A stretch of DNA of 45,570 nt from a virus: positions 1 to 45,570 of the IMG/VR virus record IMGVR_UViG_3300029264_000529, one strand, 5' to 3'. Positions within the stretch are counted from its first letter, which is position 1. Each line of letters opens with the position of its first letter. The position numbers and the translations under genes are program-made. Shown here piece after piece: positions 1 through 7,702 of the stretch. The notes below the pieces were generated by a model. That model saw only the letters and a program-made list of their open reading frames with translations, was not told the DNA's origin and did no database searches.

Positions 1-1773
1 TCATGCGACCGCGCCTTGATCAAAAAGGCTGCTGGCCGCAACATTGGCACGAACGAGGGCGGCGGCCAAAGGAGGGCAAACGCTATTGCCACATTTGGCG
101 ACCTGCTGGGATTTTGGCAGCTTGAAACCGTCGCTGTCTTTGTCACCAATCAGGTGGCTATCAGGGAAGCCCTGTGCGCGGTAAAGTTCGCGCGGGGTCA
201 ACATCCGCAAGCCGATATCAACAATCTGGTATGATTCCCCTTTGATCGTGACCAGGCCAAAGCGGTCACGCGATGTGACCGTGCCCATTGGGTCGTCTGC
301 TCTTTGGCCTTCACCCGTGCCGTAATATTTCAGCAAAAACGCTTTGACGTGCCCGATATGGTTGCCGCCAGCCGTGACGGTCGGCACCGGGTCCGTGACT
401 GCCTGTCCGTGTTGGCAGGTGCCGCGCAACTTAACGAGGCTTGATGCGCAAATAGCGGTCTTTCCGGTGCCGCCTGCTGTGATGGTATGGGTTGGGTCGT
501 TGGCGGCCTGGCCGATACTGCTGCCAAATTGCCGGTCAAGATGTGCGGCGATAACACCTTGCGGGTTTGCGGTCCCCGGGCGGGCCATTGCGCCGCCGCT
601 GGTCACGGTATGCACGGGCTCGTTCGTATCATAGCCAGTCGATCCGTTGCGGAATTTTGTGATATGTGCAACCGCAAGGCCCTGCTGTGATCCGGTGGTT
701 GTGACTGTTGATACCGGGCTTTCGAGGCTGCGGCAATCGGCGCTTGTATTGTTGTGCTGGACCATAACTGTTGCCCCAGCCATTACGGTGCCGATAGGGT
801 CGGTAAGGTGTTGCCCCGCGCCGTTTTGATTAAACCGTGTGATGTATGGTTGTACCAGCCCGTGACCATCACGCGCTGCGGTGACCGTCAAAAACGGATC
901 GCCCAGGCTTTGCCCGCGAAAATGGTTCCCGCCGTGATTTACCGTGACGATAAACGGGTTCGGATTATCAAAGACGAATTTTTGCAAGCCGCGCGCGATG
1001 CGTTGCATAGTCTTATCAGCCAGCGGGCGTTTCAGGCCGCGTTTTTTGGCTTCTGCCGGGTCCATAAAGATCGAGTGGCAGGGTAAATCCCAGTCGATGA
1101 TATCGGCGGCAACCGGCCAAGGTTTCAGGCGTTTCTTTTTGACAGCTTCTGATTTTGGGTCGCCATGCGTCGGTTCGGGCCAGACAATATCTTTACCGTC
1201 GCACCTTGCAATCACGAACAACCTTTTGCGAATTGTCGGAACGCCATAATCGCAGGCACGCAAAACCCTGAATTCGATCTTATAGCCCCGCCGTTCAAGC
1301 TGGGTTTTCCAATGCAGGAAGGTTTTGCCCCTGCGGGTTTTGCAGGGTTTCCCGTTCGCGTCCAGCGGTCCCCAGTCGGCAAATTCCTCGACATTTTCCA
1401 GCATGATCACGCGGGGGCGGACCTTTGCCGCCCAGCGAATGACAACCCAAGCCAGCCCGCGAATTTTCTTGCTGCGCGGCTTTCCTCCTTTGGCTTTGCT
1501 GTGGTGGGTGCAATCGGGGCTAAACCATGCCAGCGCAACCCGGCGGCCCTTGCAGACCTGTGCCGGATCGATCGCAAAAACATCCTCGCAAAAGTGCTGC
1601 GTGTGCGGATGGTTTGCCTGGTGCATCATCACGGCTTCGCGGTCGTGATTGATGGCGATATTCACAGGGCGGCCTAGCGCCATTTCAATGCCTGTGCTGG
1701 CGCCGCCGCCGCCGGCGAAGTTATCGACAATGATTTCAGTGTCGAGGTGCCATTGTGAGGTAAAATGGTTCAT
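1..1773 (-). CDS. C5 cytosine DNA methyltransferase with repeat-rich target recognition region
   Basis: Probable phage DNA (cytosine-5) methyltransferase, 590 aa, transferring methyl from SAM to cytosine. Motif I FAGGGGAS lies near residues 19-26, catalytic motif IV SPDCTHHS near 85-92 (PDC rather than the usual PPC), motif VI ENV near 126-128, motif VIII GVPTIRKR near 177-184, and a motif X-like KCGNSV near the C-terminus. Between motif VIII and the end are seven copies of a G-Q-x3-(D/E)-P-x2-T-V-T unit, making the protein longer than a minimal enzyme. The start at 1773 overlaps the upstream stop as ATGA; the frame stays open upstream to 1821 but inside the previous gene. The specificity cannot be read from sequence. 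It is last in the leftward early operon and its stop lies at the window edge. Confidence 0.93.
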   Translation of the reverse strand: MNHFTSQWHLDTEIIVDNFAGGGGASTGIEMALGRPVNIAINHDREAVMMHQANHPHTQHFCEDVFAIDPAQVCKGRRVALAWFSPDCTHHSKAKGGKPRSKKIRGLAWVVIRWAAKVRPRVIMLENVEEFADWGPLDANGKPCKTRRGKTFLHWKTQLERRGYKIEFRVLRACDYGVPTIRKRLFVIARCDGKDIVWPEPTHGDPKSEAVKKKRLKPWPVAADIIDWDLPCHSIFMDPAEAKKRGLKRPLADKTMQRIARGLQKFVFDNPNPFIVTVNHGGNHFRGQSLGDPFLTVTAARDGHGLVQPYITRFNQNGAGQHLTDPIGTVMAGATVMVQHNNTSADCRSLESPVSTVTTTGSQQGLAVAHITKFRNGSTGYDTNEPVHTVTSGGAMARPGTANPQGVIAAHLDRQFGSSIGQAANDPTHTITAGGTGKTAICASSLVKLRGTCQHGQAVTDPVPTVTAGGNHIGHVKAFLLKYYGTGEGQRADDPMGTVTSRDRFGLVTIKGESYQIVDIGLRMLTPRELYRAQGFPDSHLIGDKDSDGFKLPKSQQVAKCGNSVCPPLAAALVRANVAASSLFDQGAVA

Positions 1774-2879
1774 GCGACATCCCTCTGTTGCGCGATAGCT
1801 GGCCATTCGTTGTGTTCGCACCCGTCAAGCAGGCGGCCTGATGCTTTCTTTGTTTTGCGTTTTGCGAAAACAACACGCTCTCCATGGAAGCCGTGTCCGC
1901 CTTCCAAATTCACATACCGTTCGTTGCTATTTTGTGGGTTGGGGCAGGCGCGCCAATCGAGGTCGTCTTTGTCACGGTCATAAATTGTTTGCCATGCGCC
2001 CCATTGCTTAAAGAAAAACGGGGTGCTAGCGGCTTTACACTGGTCGCGCAATCCGCGTGCCCAGTCCGGGTGCATCGGTCGTGCGTTGCGCCCGCTTTCT
2101 CCGCCGGCGATTACCCAATCCAGTTTTGCGCCAAAAATGCCTCCGATATTGTCGTAAGCGTCAAGAGCGGTATCGGTAAGTCCGTCGATAATCAGCCTGA
2201 CGCCATCGTGATACCCACCGTCAAGGCTCGTCAGATCGACCGGGCCGAGTAGCGGTTCCGCACTGATGAACCGCACGGCGGCTGGTGTTTCAAGAAGGAT
2301 GGGGACGCGGTCGTTGGCGGATGTTTGATCCTCGACACTGGTTCCGATCCAGACGTTTGGCAGGGGGAACGGCATGTTGCAAACATCTGGATCGCAATCA
2401 TGTCCGCCCGAATGCAGATTCCCTGTTATTCCTGCTGCGATATGTCCGCATTTGTGTCGCGTGAAATGCTTCTGGAAATAGGTATTCATACGTTCTGGAC
2501 GCTTGGTCAGGATGATGAACGTGTGCTGTAGGCAAAGAGCCATAACGGCGAACACCTGGTCGATCCAGTCGTCACTGTAGTGGCGCAAGAAAAGGTCAGT
2601 CTGGCTGCATACAAATACGGTGCGCGGTTTCTTCCAGTGTAACGGTTGGATAAGCCTTTTTTCGTCAAGGAACACCTGGACCTTGTTGGCATCCTGCGCG
2701 GCATACCTGATGGGATTTTTGAAGCGCTTCTGAAAGGTTTCAGCATAGCAGTTTTTACAACCTGCCGAGACCTTTTCGCAAAAATGACCGGTACCGCCGG
2801 TTTCCTTGTTCTTCGCGCGAAACGGGTTCCAGCTTTTGCCTTGGGTGCCGGGCCGTTTGGTCCATTCAATCTTTGTCAT
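1770..2879 (-). CDS. DUF5131 / phage Gp37-Gp68 family protein (three-Cys motif)
   Basis: This 369-aa protein matches the phage Gp37/Gp68 (DUF5131) family. The N-terminus has WNPF followed by a cysteine cluster in FCEKVSAGCKNCYAE (residues ~33-47), and later a block with GTSVED and FISAEPLLGPVDL, then WVIAGGESGRNARPM near the C-terminus. These blocks are typical of the family. The cysteines resemble an iron-sulfur cluster site, so radical-SAM-like chemistry is often suspected, but the reaction is not known to me. It overlaps the methyltransferase (ATGA) and the ASCH gene (4 nt), so the three are translated together. The TcmP partner protein often found with this family is not seen in the window. 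Confidence 0.88.
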   Translation of the reverse strand: MTKIEWTKRPGTQGKSWNPFRAKNKETGGTGHFCEKVSAGCKNCYAETFQKRFKNPIRYAAQDANKVQVFLDEKRLIQPLHWKKPRTVFVCSQTDLFLRHYSDDWIDQVFAVMALCLQHTFIILTKRPERMNTYFQKHFTRHKCGHIAAGITGNLHSGGHDCDPDVCNMPFPLPNVWIGTSVEDQTSANDRVPILLETPAAVRFISAEPLLGPVDLTSLDGGYHDGVRLIIDGLTDTALDAYDNIGGIFGAKLDWVIAGGESGRNARPMHPDWARGLRDQCKAASTPFFFKQWGAWQTIYDRDKDDLDWRACPNPQNSNERYVNLEGGHGFHGERVVFAKRKTKKASGRLLDGCEHNEWPAIAQQRDVA

Positions 2880-3268
2880 GATGCCTTCGCTTTCAGTGCG
2901 GTCAGGTCAATATCAGGTGTGAAAAATCCCAATTTTCCCTTGCACGGCGTAAAGGGCAGGGCGATGGGGTTGCGCAGAACAAAGCCGTAGCGCCCCTGGA
3001 ACCATGTGCTTTGTGCTGCGGGGGCGGTATGGTCGATGCAATCAGCGATTTCGACCGTGCCTACAATGCCGCCAAGGTGGCATTCCGGATGCTGTATGAT
3101 AAATTTGCGCTGTTCGTGGATATAGCCATCGAACTTGGCTGATGCGTGGATCAGGACCGGCCCACGATAGTGTGTCTGCCAGTTCCGGTTTTCGATGTCT
3201 TTGCCGTCATAAAGAATATGGTGGCACCACGGCTGGCGGATCGATAGGGCTTTTGCCGGGAATGTCAT
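2876..3268 (-). CDS. ASCH domain protein
   Basis: A 130-aa single-domain protein. The opening KALSIRQPWCHHILYDGKD, then ENRNW, YRGPVLIHASAK and the later GIVGTVEIADC block are the usual order of an ASCH-domain (PUA-like beta barrel) protein, covering nearly the whole length. ASCH domains are thought to bind RNA or modified nucleotides, and some members are amidohydrolases acting on modified nucleosides. Here the gene is coupled by 4-nt overlaps to the DUF5131 gene downstream and to a 166-aa gene upstream. That suggests a role beside DNA or nucleotide modification, which is inference. Confidence 0.87.
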   Translation of the reverse strand: MTFPAKALSIRQPWCHHILYDGKDIENRNWQTHYRGPVLIHASAKFDGYIHEQRKFIIQHPECHLGGIVGTVEIADCIDHTAPAAQSTWFQGRYGFVLRNPIALPFTPCKGKLGFFTPDIDLTALKAKAS

Positions 3269-3765
3269 TGCTCATCCCCGCAATTTTTGGGCTGTCGCGG
3301 GGCGGATTGGCAAATTTTCAGGAATTCAGGGCGACCGTTCCTGTCGGTCAAAATGTCGGTGATTTCCCAAATTGCCAGCGTTTCATCTTCGTCTTCGGCG
3401 ATGTTGTGGTGCATGTCATCGGCGAGGGTCGAAACGGCGTTGGCATAACGTGGTCGGCCAGCGGCGTAGGCGGCATCCAGAGGGTTATCAAATGCGCAGG
3501 CTTCATGTCCGCCGGGTGTGATAACCAGGTATTTAAAGCCAATATCAAGGCCGAGTTCATATTTACTGCATTCGGTCCAAATATCATTTGGATGCCCGAT
3601 TGTAATGACTGCCCGGTGTCCGTGCGACGTTGTGATTATGGCGGTTTCACCACCCTGTTTTGTGGGTTCGATGTAGGTCAAGATGTAGGGTTGGCCCGTG
3701 ACAATTTCCGGGTGGCCGGGGAATTTGGTTTTTGCGTAGCGTGTCATGGTCATGGCCTCGTTCAT
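3265..3765 (-). CDS. hypothetical phage protein, 166 aa
   Basis: No family recognised. The protein is soluble, with beta-rich content in the first half (YILTYIEP, AIITTSHGHRAVITIG) and an acidic stretch AEDEDETLA near residue 120. The ATG at 3765 overlaps the stop of the preceding 30-aa microprotein (ATGA), supporting coupled initiation. An internal ATG at 3747 has a GAGG 8 nt upstream and is an equally good start, giving 160 aa. It sits in the tightly coupled leftward operon. Confidence 0.75.
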   Translation of the reverse strand: MNEAMTMTRYAKTKFPGHPEIVTGQPYILTYIEPTKQGGETAIITTSHGHRAVITIGHPNDIWTECSKYELGLDIGFKYLVITPGGHEACAFDNPLDAAYAAGRPRYANAVSTLADDMHHNIAEDEDETLAIWEITDILTDRNGRPEFLKICQSAPRQPKNCGDEQ

Positions 3766-3854
3766 TTGGTCAAAATGGCTAACCAGATCAGGACCTGAAA
3801 AATGATGATCCAGTCGATCCGGTCGATTAATTTTTCAAACTGTTCTTTGGTCAT
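3762..3854 (-). CDS. 30-residue single-pass membrane microprotein
   Basis: A very small open frame encoding 30 residues, starting MTKEQFEKLIDRIDW and ending with a hydrophobic helix IIIFQVLIWLAIL followed by TK. Its ATG at 3854 overlaps the stop of the upstream gene as ATGA, and its own stop overlaps the ATG of the next gene as ATGA. It therefore sits exactly between two real genes with no spare bases. A charged amphipathic N-terminus followed by one membrane helix is typical of phage membrane microproteins. The function is unknown; a role at the inner membrane is inferred from the hydrophobic segment only. Confidence 0.72.
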   Translation of the reverse strand: MTKEQFEKLIDRIDWIIIFQVLIWLAILTK

Positions 3855-4552
3855 GCCGTCTCCGCTTCCCGCGCCCATGCGGCACTGGTCACAGTCATGC
3901 TGGCATCGAGCGGGGTAAGGCCCAGACAGCGATTGATTGCCTTGGTCAGGCGTGTGGCGTGGTATTTGGTCAGGCGCGGCGCGATCAGGGTGCTGTGGTC
4001 GCGGACTTCGCCTTTGTCATCGCTAACGGATGCAATGTGATACCAGCCGTTGTTGGTATTTTGCTGGCTGGTAAATGCAAGACTGGTTTGGTGGCAATCC
4101 TGAATTTCGTGCGCTTTTTTCAGTTCGTCCGGGAATGCATCGTCTGACAGCTTTTTCAGGATGATTTTGGCTGTGGCGGATATCCGGGCAATCTGCCCAT
4201 CCGAAAATGGATCCTGCTGCGATTGAATTTCGTGCAACCAGTTGTAGCTGTCATAGGTCATCGCTTTGCGCACCATGCAACCGGTATATCCTGCATTCAG
4301 GCTGGCGATTTTAAACGTTGTGATCAGCCATTTCAGGCTGTCGTCGCCAAGAGTGTATTCACAAGCGATGGCGATGGCATCGAACAGATCGTGCATATAG
4401 GCGTTAGCATCCGTATGCATCGCCAGTTCGATGATTTGCGGATAATCGCCGTTTTGTTCTTTTTGGGCCTGTGCCTGGATATCCTGATAACTCAATTCGG
4501 AATCGGTAAAGATATTGGCAGTGCAAAGCCCGCATTTTGACGTGTTGGTCAT
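3851..4552 (-). CDS. hypothetical phage protein, 233 aa
   Basis: No family recognised. The N-terminus has a CGLC pair (residues ~6-9) that may bind metal. The rest is mainly helical and the C-terminus is rich in alanine. The start at 4552 (MTNTSKCGLC) has an AAGG-type ribosome site about 8-11 nt upstream. The frame remains open upstream to 4801, but that part overlaps the 63-aa gene and a structured intergenic region and reads as low-complexity Arg/Pro sequence, so I rejected it. Its stop overlaps the microprotein start. Confidence 0.78.
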   Translation of the reverse strand: MTNTSKCGLCTANIFTDSELSYQDIQAQAQKEQNGDYPQIIELAMHTDANAYMHDLFDAIAIACEYTLGDDSLKWLITTFKIASLNAGYTGCMVRKAMTYDSYNWLHEIQSQQDPFSDGQIARISATAKIILKKLSDDAFPDELKKAHEIQDCHQTSLAFTSQQNTNNGWYHIASVSDDKGEVRDHSTLIAPRLTKYHATRLTKAINRCLGLTPLDASMTVTSAAWAREAETA

Positions 4553-4585
4553 GGTTTCGCCTTTTGGGTGCTGTTCACGTTGCGA

Positions 4586-4643
4586 AGGATGGCGGGCGGC
4601 GTGGGGGATGCACGCCAGCGGGGGAGCGGGTGCCCGCCATCCT
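4586..4643. repeat. nested perfect inverted repeat in an operon gap
   Basis: AGGATGGCGGGC (4586-4597) pairs perfectly with GCCCGCCATCCT (4632-4643), a 12-bp stem. Inside it, GGCGTG (4598-4603) pairs with CACGCC (4611-4616). It lies in the 106-bp gap between the 63-aa gene and the 233-aa gene of the leftward operon. There is no T-run on either side, so it is not a classical terminator. It may be an mRNA-stabilising or processing hairpin, or a REP-like element. Confidence 0.75.
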
Positions 4644-4658
4644 GCGGAACGAGGCGGC

Positions 4659-4850
4659 CTAAGCCGCGTCATCCTGATTGGTTGCGCGCTTGCAAATCTG
4701 GCGCAAAAGCGTTTCCTGATCCGGGCTGTTAGCAAACATTTTGCTATGCGTTGCATGGTCGCGAAGGGCTTTGCGCAGGGCGACTGCACCATTGATTTCA
4801 ATGGTCAAAAGCATTTCATCGCCGCGCATGTTTTCGGTGTCGATGGTCAT
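4659..4850 (-). CDS. hypothetical phage protein, 63 aa
   Basis: A small protein of unknown function. It starts MTIDTENMRGDEMLLTIEI and has a helical, charged centre (ALRKALRDHATH). The ATG overlaps the stop of the upstream HD-hydrolase gene as ATGA, which supports it as a translated member of the operon. An internal ATG (MLLTIEING) could also serve. After its stop lies the strongly structured 106-bp gap. Confidence 0.7.
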   Translation of the reverse strand: MTIDTENMRGDEMLLTIEINGAVALRKALRDHATHSKMFANSPDQETLLRQICKRATNQDDAA

Positions 4851-5425
4851 GCTGCTGCCCCTTTGATAGCAAGGGCTGGCAGGGCAATTTGCAGTCGGTT
4901 GGCCAAAAGGTGCCGCGCCTCATAAGGCGTTAACGGGGTGATTTTTTTCACGCCGGTATCTACGCAACCGGCCAGAAAAACCGGCGTGTACATCAAATCG
5001 CGGCTTTCACTTACCAGCATGATGTTGTCGGCCCGCTTCACCTGTCGCGCGATATGGTCCGGCACGGGGTATTGCAGCCCTGCGGCTTGGTGAATGGCTG
5101 CGTCAAAGCGATCGCGAATACGGTTATAACTTTGCGCGCCTTCGTGGGTTTCTTCCCGCATGGCCTGTTTAAGCGGTGTCGCCAGATCGTTAACAAACGC
5201 TTCATGGGCATCGTGTATCAGGGCGTAGGGCACGGCTTCGGCGTCGTCCGCCACCAGGTCGGCTACTGCAACGCTGTGTTGCGCAACGGAATAAAATTCG
5301 CGGGTATGGCCGGTAAAGCGGCAAATCTGACTAAGGGCGTGGCAGATGTCGGGCCAATAAATATCGTTAGCCGTGGGGGTCAAAAGGCTTACTTCGCGAC
5401 CGGATGCGGTCTGTATGGTTGTCAT
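4847..5425 (-). CDS. HD-domain phosphohydrolase, YfdR-like
   Basis: This 192-aa protein carries HD-superfamily metal-binding motifs in order: FYSVAQHSVAVADL (first His, residues ~44-57), ALIHDAHEAFVNDL (HD pair, ~68-81) and the later KRADNIMLVSE (distal Asp, ~127-137). That is the pattern of 5'-deoxynucleotidase-like HD hydrolases such as YfbR and prophage YfdR. The likely reaction is dephosphorylation of deoxynucleoside monophosphates, tuning the dNTP pool during phage replication; substrate is inferred from family. Its neighbour at 5486-6433 is YfdQ-like, the same pairing as in E. coli CPS-53. Confidence 0.88.
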   Translation of the reverse strand: MTTIQTASGREVSLLTPTANDIYWPDICHALSQICRFTGHTREFYSVAQHSVAVADLVADDAEAVPYALIHDAHEAFVNDLATPLKQAMREETHEGAQSYNRIRDRFDAAIHQAAGLQYPVPDHIARQVKRADNIMLVSESRDLMYTPVFLAGCVDTGVKKITPLTPYEARHLLANRLQIALPALAIKGAAA

Positions 5426-5455
5426 AACAGTTAACCTGTGATTGCTGGGTGAGGG

Positions 5456-5478
5456 TGCCCGGCCATACAGACCGGGCA
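5456..5478. repeat. 7-bp intergenic hairpin
   Basis: TGCCCGG (5456-5462) and CCGGGCA (5472-5478) form a perfect 7-bp stem with a 9-nt loop in the 60-bp gap between the YfdQ-like and YfdR-like genes. There is no T-run in the direction of transcription, so it is more likely an mRNA structure than a terminator. Confidence 0.6.
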
Positions 5479-5485
5479 GGGCTGT

Positions 5486-6433
5486 TTATTCGTGCCGACC
5501 GTAGAAAACAGGCAGTTCGGTTTTTTCGCGGACCTTTTCGGCGGCTTCGCGAAAGGCGTGGTCCAGTACGATTTCACTGCGATGGAGCATGAATTTCCAT
5601 TCCACCTTGCCGCCCGATTTTTTAAAGCGCAGGCGCACCGGAATCAGATAGCTGGGGCCGTTCTTGAAAACCGGAATGTTGATCACGAACAGGTCAGGCA
5701 CTTTTAACTGCCCGCCAGTGCTGTCCTTGTGTTCGGTGCTGAAAGTTAGCGACATTTCACCGGTTGACAGCCGTTGGGTGCTTTCCAGCTTTTCTTCGGT
5801 GCGAATTTCAAGGCCGCGCGACAATTCCATCAGGCTTGACGGACCACAAAGGCGCGATTGCAGCGATGCAATCAGGTTGGTCAGGTGTTTTTCAAAGTCG
5901 GTCAATTCCGGTTTTTGGCCGATTTCCGGGGGTGCGGCGACTTCGGTAATATGATCTTCAAGAAATTCGGCAAAGTCGCTTTGCGCCATCAGTTTGTCGT
6001 TTACACCGTGCCACGCCTTCCATTCATCCGAGAGCGGAAAGCGATAATGCGCCTTATGCCCCATAAAGCGGGCGTGGCTGTCATCACCGGTTTGCGGGTC
6101 GTGATAATCAAACACTGATGTGATTTTAAGGTCGCCGCCTGTGCTGGCTTCGTTAACGGCGAATACCGCGCTGAAAGGCGATTTGAACCGGTTGGTAATG
6201 TCAATAAAGCTGTCCAGGTCCAGCATCGCGCTATCGCCTTTGCGGCGTTCGGGATGCTCGCGAAATTCATCGATCAGCTTTTTTAGTGATTGGATGCCCC
6301 GGCCTTCCGGCATGACGATGGCCGGGGCATAGACGCCTTTATGCAGAATGTCGATAAATGCGTGATCGCTGTATTGGCGTACCAGGTCGTGCGCGGCGTC
6401 AATTTCCGTGCGTGTTGGGGTGTCGGTATCCAT
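5486..6433 (-). CDS. DUF2303 (YfdQ-like) phage protein
   Basis: This 315-aa protein matches the DUF2303/YfdQ family by its blocks: YAPAIVMPEGRGIQSLKKL near residues 30-50, a central YHDPQ, and a C-terminal region with RLRFKKSGGKVEW. The family is common in early regions of temperate phages next to YfdR-type HD hydrolases, as here. Biochemical function is not known. It is followed by a short hairpin-bearing gap and then the HD hydrolase in the same operon. Confidence 0.88.
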   Translation of the reverse strand: MDTDTPTRTEIDAAHDLVRQYSDHAFIDILHKGVYAPAIVMPEGRGIQSLKKLIDEFREHPERRKGDSAMLDLDSFIDITNRFKSPFSAVFAVNEASTGGDLKITSVFDYHDPQTGDDSHARFMGHKAHYRFPLSDEWKAWHGVNDKLMAQSDFAEFLEDHITEVAAPPEIGQKPELTDFEKHLTNLIASLQSRLCGPSSLMELSRGLEIRTEEKLESTQRLSTGEMSLTFSTEHKDSTGGQLKVPDLFVINIPVFKNGPSYLIPVRLRFKKSGGKVEWKFMLHRSEIVLDHAFREAAEKVREKTELPVFYGRHE

Positions 6434-6475
6434 TTTTACGGTCTTTCCTGTTTTGGTTGGGTTTGTTGTCCGGGG

Positions 6476-6829
6476 TTAAACGGCACGGGTTTCGGCGGCG
6501 TTTACGTCGCTGAACATGTCGCGCTGGCGGGGGTTTTGACGACAAAGCTGGTTCTTGCCATCGCTCCACATGATCGATTGCGATCGCGGCGATTTAGGCA
6601 GGGTGATGTCGTTATTGGCGGTGATTTGTATGACGCCGCCTTTAAGCTTAACGTCAATTTTCAGTTTCAGGCTCGCAGAAGGGCTGCCGCCAAAAGACAG
6701 AACATGGTTGTTAAGGGTTTCAACAATTTCGCCGATCTGTTTGGTTAAATCGGCATTCAGGCTGCCATCTTCGAGGGTCGCGATAAGCTGGCTGAAATTG
6801 TTGATTTCGCCGTTATTGTGCTGGGCCAT
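6476..6829 (-). CDS. hypothetical phage protein, 117 aa
   Basis: No family recognised. The sequence begins MAQHNNGEINNFSQLIATL and contains a regular beta-rich central part (LKLKIDVKLKGGVIQITANND). The ATG at 6829 is preceded by GGAG at about 9 nt. A GTG at 6868 overlaps the preceding stop and would add 13 residues; I prefer the ATG. It sits just upstream of the YfdQ-like gene, a usual place for a small phage accessory protein. Confidence 0.75.
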   Translation of the reverse strand: MAQHNNGEINNFSQLIATLEDGSLNADLTKQIGEIVETLNNHVLSFGGSPSASLKLKIDVKLKGGVIQITANNDITLPKSPRSQSIMWSDGKNQLCRQNPRQRDMFSDVNAAETRAV

Positions 6830-6864
6830 AAGCTGGGCTCCGGTTGGTTTGTGTGGTGGGTGTT

Positions 6865-7146
6865 TCACGCCGCACCCGGTGCGGGTGGCGGTGTAAAAAT
6901 CGAATGGGTGTGAAGGTCGCGCCGTGTGATCCAGCCGGCCTCCTTGCCGTTATCCGGCTTGACCAGAATTTGTCCGTTGGGCAGGGCGACAATCACCTGG
7001 CCATCGCAAAGCTTGTGGTCGCGGTAAAACATCACGCTGGACCCTGCGGCGGGCAGGCAGGCCGTCGGGATGGTTTTGCGGATCGGGATAAGCCGCGGCT
7101 GCGGGTTTGTTGCGCGCACCGGGAAGGTGAAAACATCTGCACTCAT
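6865..7146 (-). CDS. hypothetical phage protein, 93 aa
   Basis: A small basic protein without recognisable family. The core GSSVMFYRDHKLCDGQVIV and the following GQILVKPDNGKEAGW look like a short beta-barrel fold. Its start overlaps the stop of the 69-aa gene by 4 nt. The C-terminus is Pro/Ala-rich and runs into the start region of the next gene. Confidence 0.72.
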   Translation of the reverse strand: MSADVFTFPVRATNPQPRLIPIRKTIPTACLPAAGSSVMFYRDHKLCDGQVIVALPNGQILVKPDNGKEAGWITRRDLHTHSIFTPPPAPGAA

Positions 7147-7352
7147 GCGGATTTCCTTTCTTCGGGCTGGGAATGTTCGGCGATATAGGCAAGGGCGCTG
7201 GCGAGGGCATCGACAAGGCTTTGCGCATCGGCACGTTCAACCGTGATGCGAGTTTCGCCGTAAAGGATGCTGATGGAATAGGTGCCGGGCATCGCGTGAT
7301 TGACCCGGACCACCGGGACGCAATCGACATTGGTGGTAATGATGCCAGCCAT
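7143..7352 (-). CDS. hypothetical phage protein, 69 aa
   Basis: A small protein starting MAGIITTNVDCVPVVRV at 7352, where the ATG shares one base with the preceding TGA (TGATG). It has a beta-hairpin-like centre (YSISILYGETRITVE) and a helical end. The longer frame up to 7514 overlaps the upstream membrane gene and is not supported. Function unknown. Confidence 0.72.
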   Translation of the reverse strand: MAGIITTNVDCVPVVRVNHAMPGTYSISILYGETRITVERADAQSLVDALASALAYIAEHSQPEERKSA

Positions 7353-7606
7353 CACGCACGCGCCTTGCCATCGCGGCCATTGGCGCGCGAACCGACGGTG
7401 CGGGAAATGCGGGTAGGGACACGACTGGCGCGCGCCCGGATCAGGCTGTCGCCCGGCGACATGATGCTGTAGGCCGCCATTAGCAAAACCAGCAAAAGCA
7501 TCATGGCTTGCCAACCCGGAAAATGCGGGTGCCCGAAATCGGCGATAAGATGGCCTGCACCGCGATCTATCGCGAGGGCAGGCGTATTTGGAAGGGAAAG
7601 AGACAT
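7352..7606 (-). CDS. small membrane protein, first gene of the leftward operon
   Basis: 84 aa with one clear membrane segment (WQAMMLLLVLLMAAYSIM, ~residues 32-49) and an Arg-rich tail that should stay cytoplasmic. AAGGAG at 7617-7622 lies 10 nt before the ATG at 7606. It is the first gene after the operator region, so it is expected to be expressed earliest. Function unknown. Confidence 0.72.
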   Translation of the reverse strand: MSLSLPNTPALAIDRGAGHLIADFGHPHFPGWQAMMLLLVLLMAAYSIMSPGDSLIRARASRVPTRISRTVGSRANGRDGKARA

Positions 7607-7625
7607 TTGGCGCGTTCTCCTTGAT

Positions 7626-7667
7626 CGGATAATGCGCCTATTGTCGGGTTAAAAACCGATTAGTCAA
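7626..7667 (-). promoter_or_regulatory. candidate leftward early promoter with operator in its spacer
   Basis: On the minus strand TTGACT (7662-7667) resembles a -35 box, and GACAAT/ACAATA about 16-17 nt further is a weak -10. The spacer contains the box GTTAAAAACCGATTA (7648-7662, plus-strand reading), which matches 13 of 15 bases of the box in the rightward promoter. It lies directly upstream of the 84-aa gene that opens the leftward operon. Confidence 0.5.
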
Positions 7668-7674
7668 TCGTAAA

Positions 7675-7702
7675 ATCGAATTTTATCGTATTTTAATTCG
7701 AT
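7675..7702. promoter_or_regulatory. operator-like palindrome ATCGAATT-N12-AATTCGAT
   Basis: Perfect 8-bp arms at 7675-7682 and 7695-7702, in an AT-rich stretch between the leftward operon and the S24-like gene. The sequence ATCGAATT recurs at 9022-9029 just before the rightward -35 box. It is a plausible repressor site. Confidence 0.5.

Noticed and set aside
3142-3798. Plus-strand open frame of 218 codons
   Set aside because: Antisense to the ASCH and 166-aa genes and the microprotein, which have coupled starts; no recognisable protein.
4553-4801. N-terminal extension of the 233-aa protein
   Set aside because: Overlaps another gene and a hairpin; Arg/Pro-rich translation; no ribosome site.
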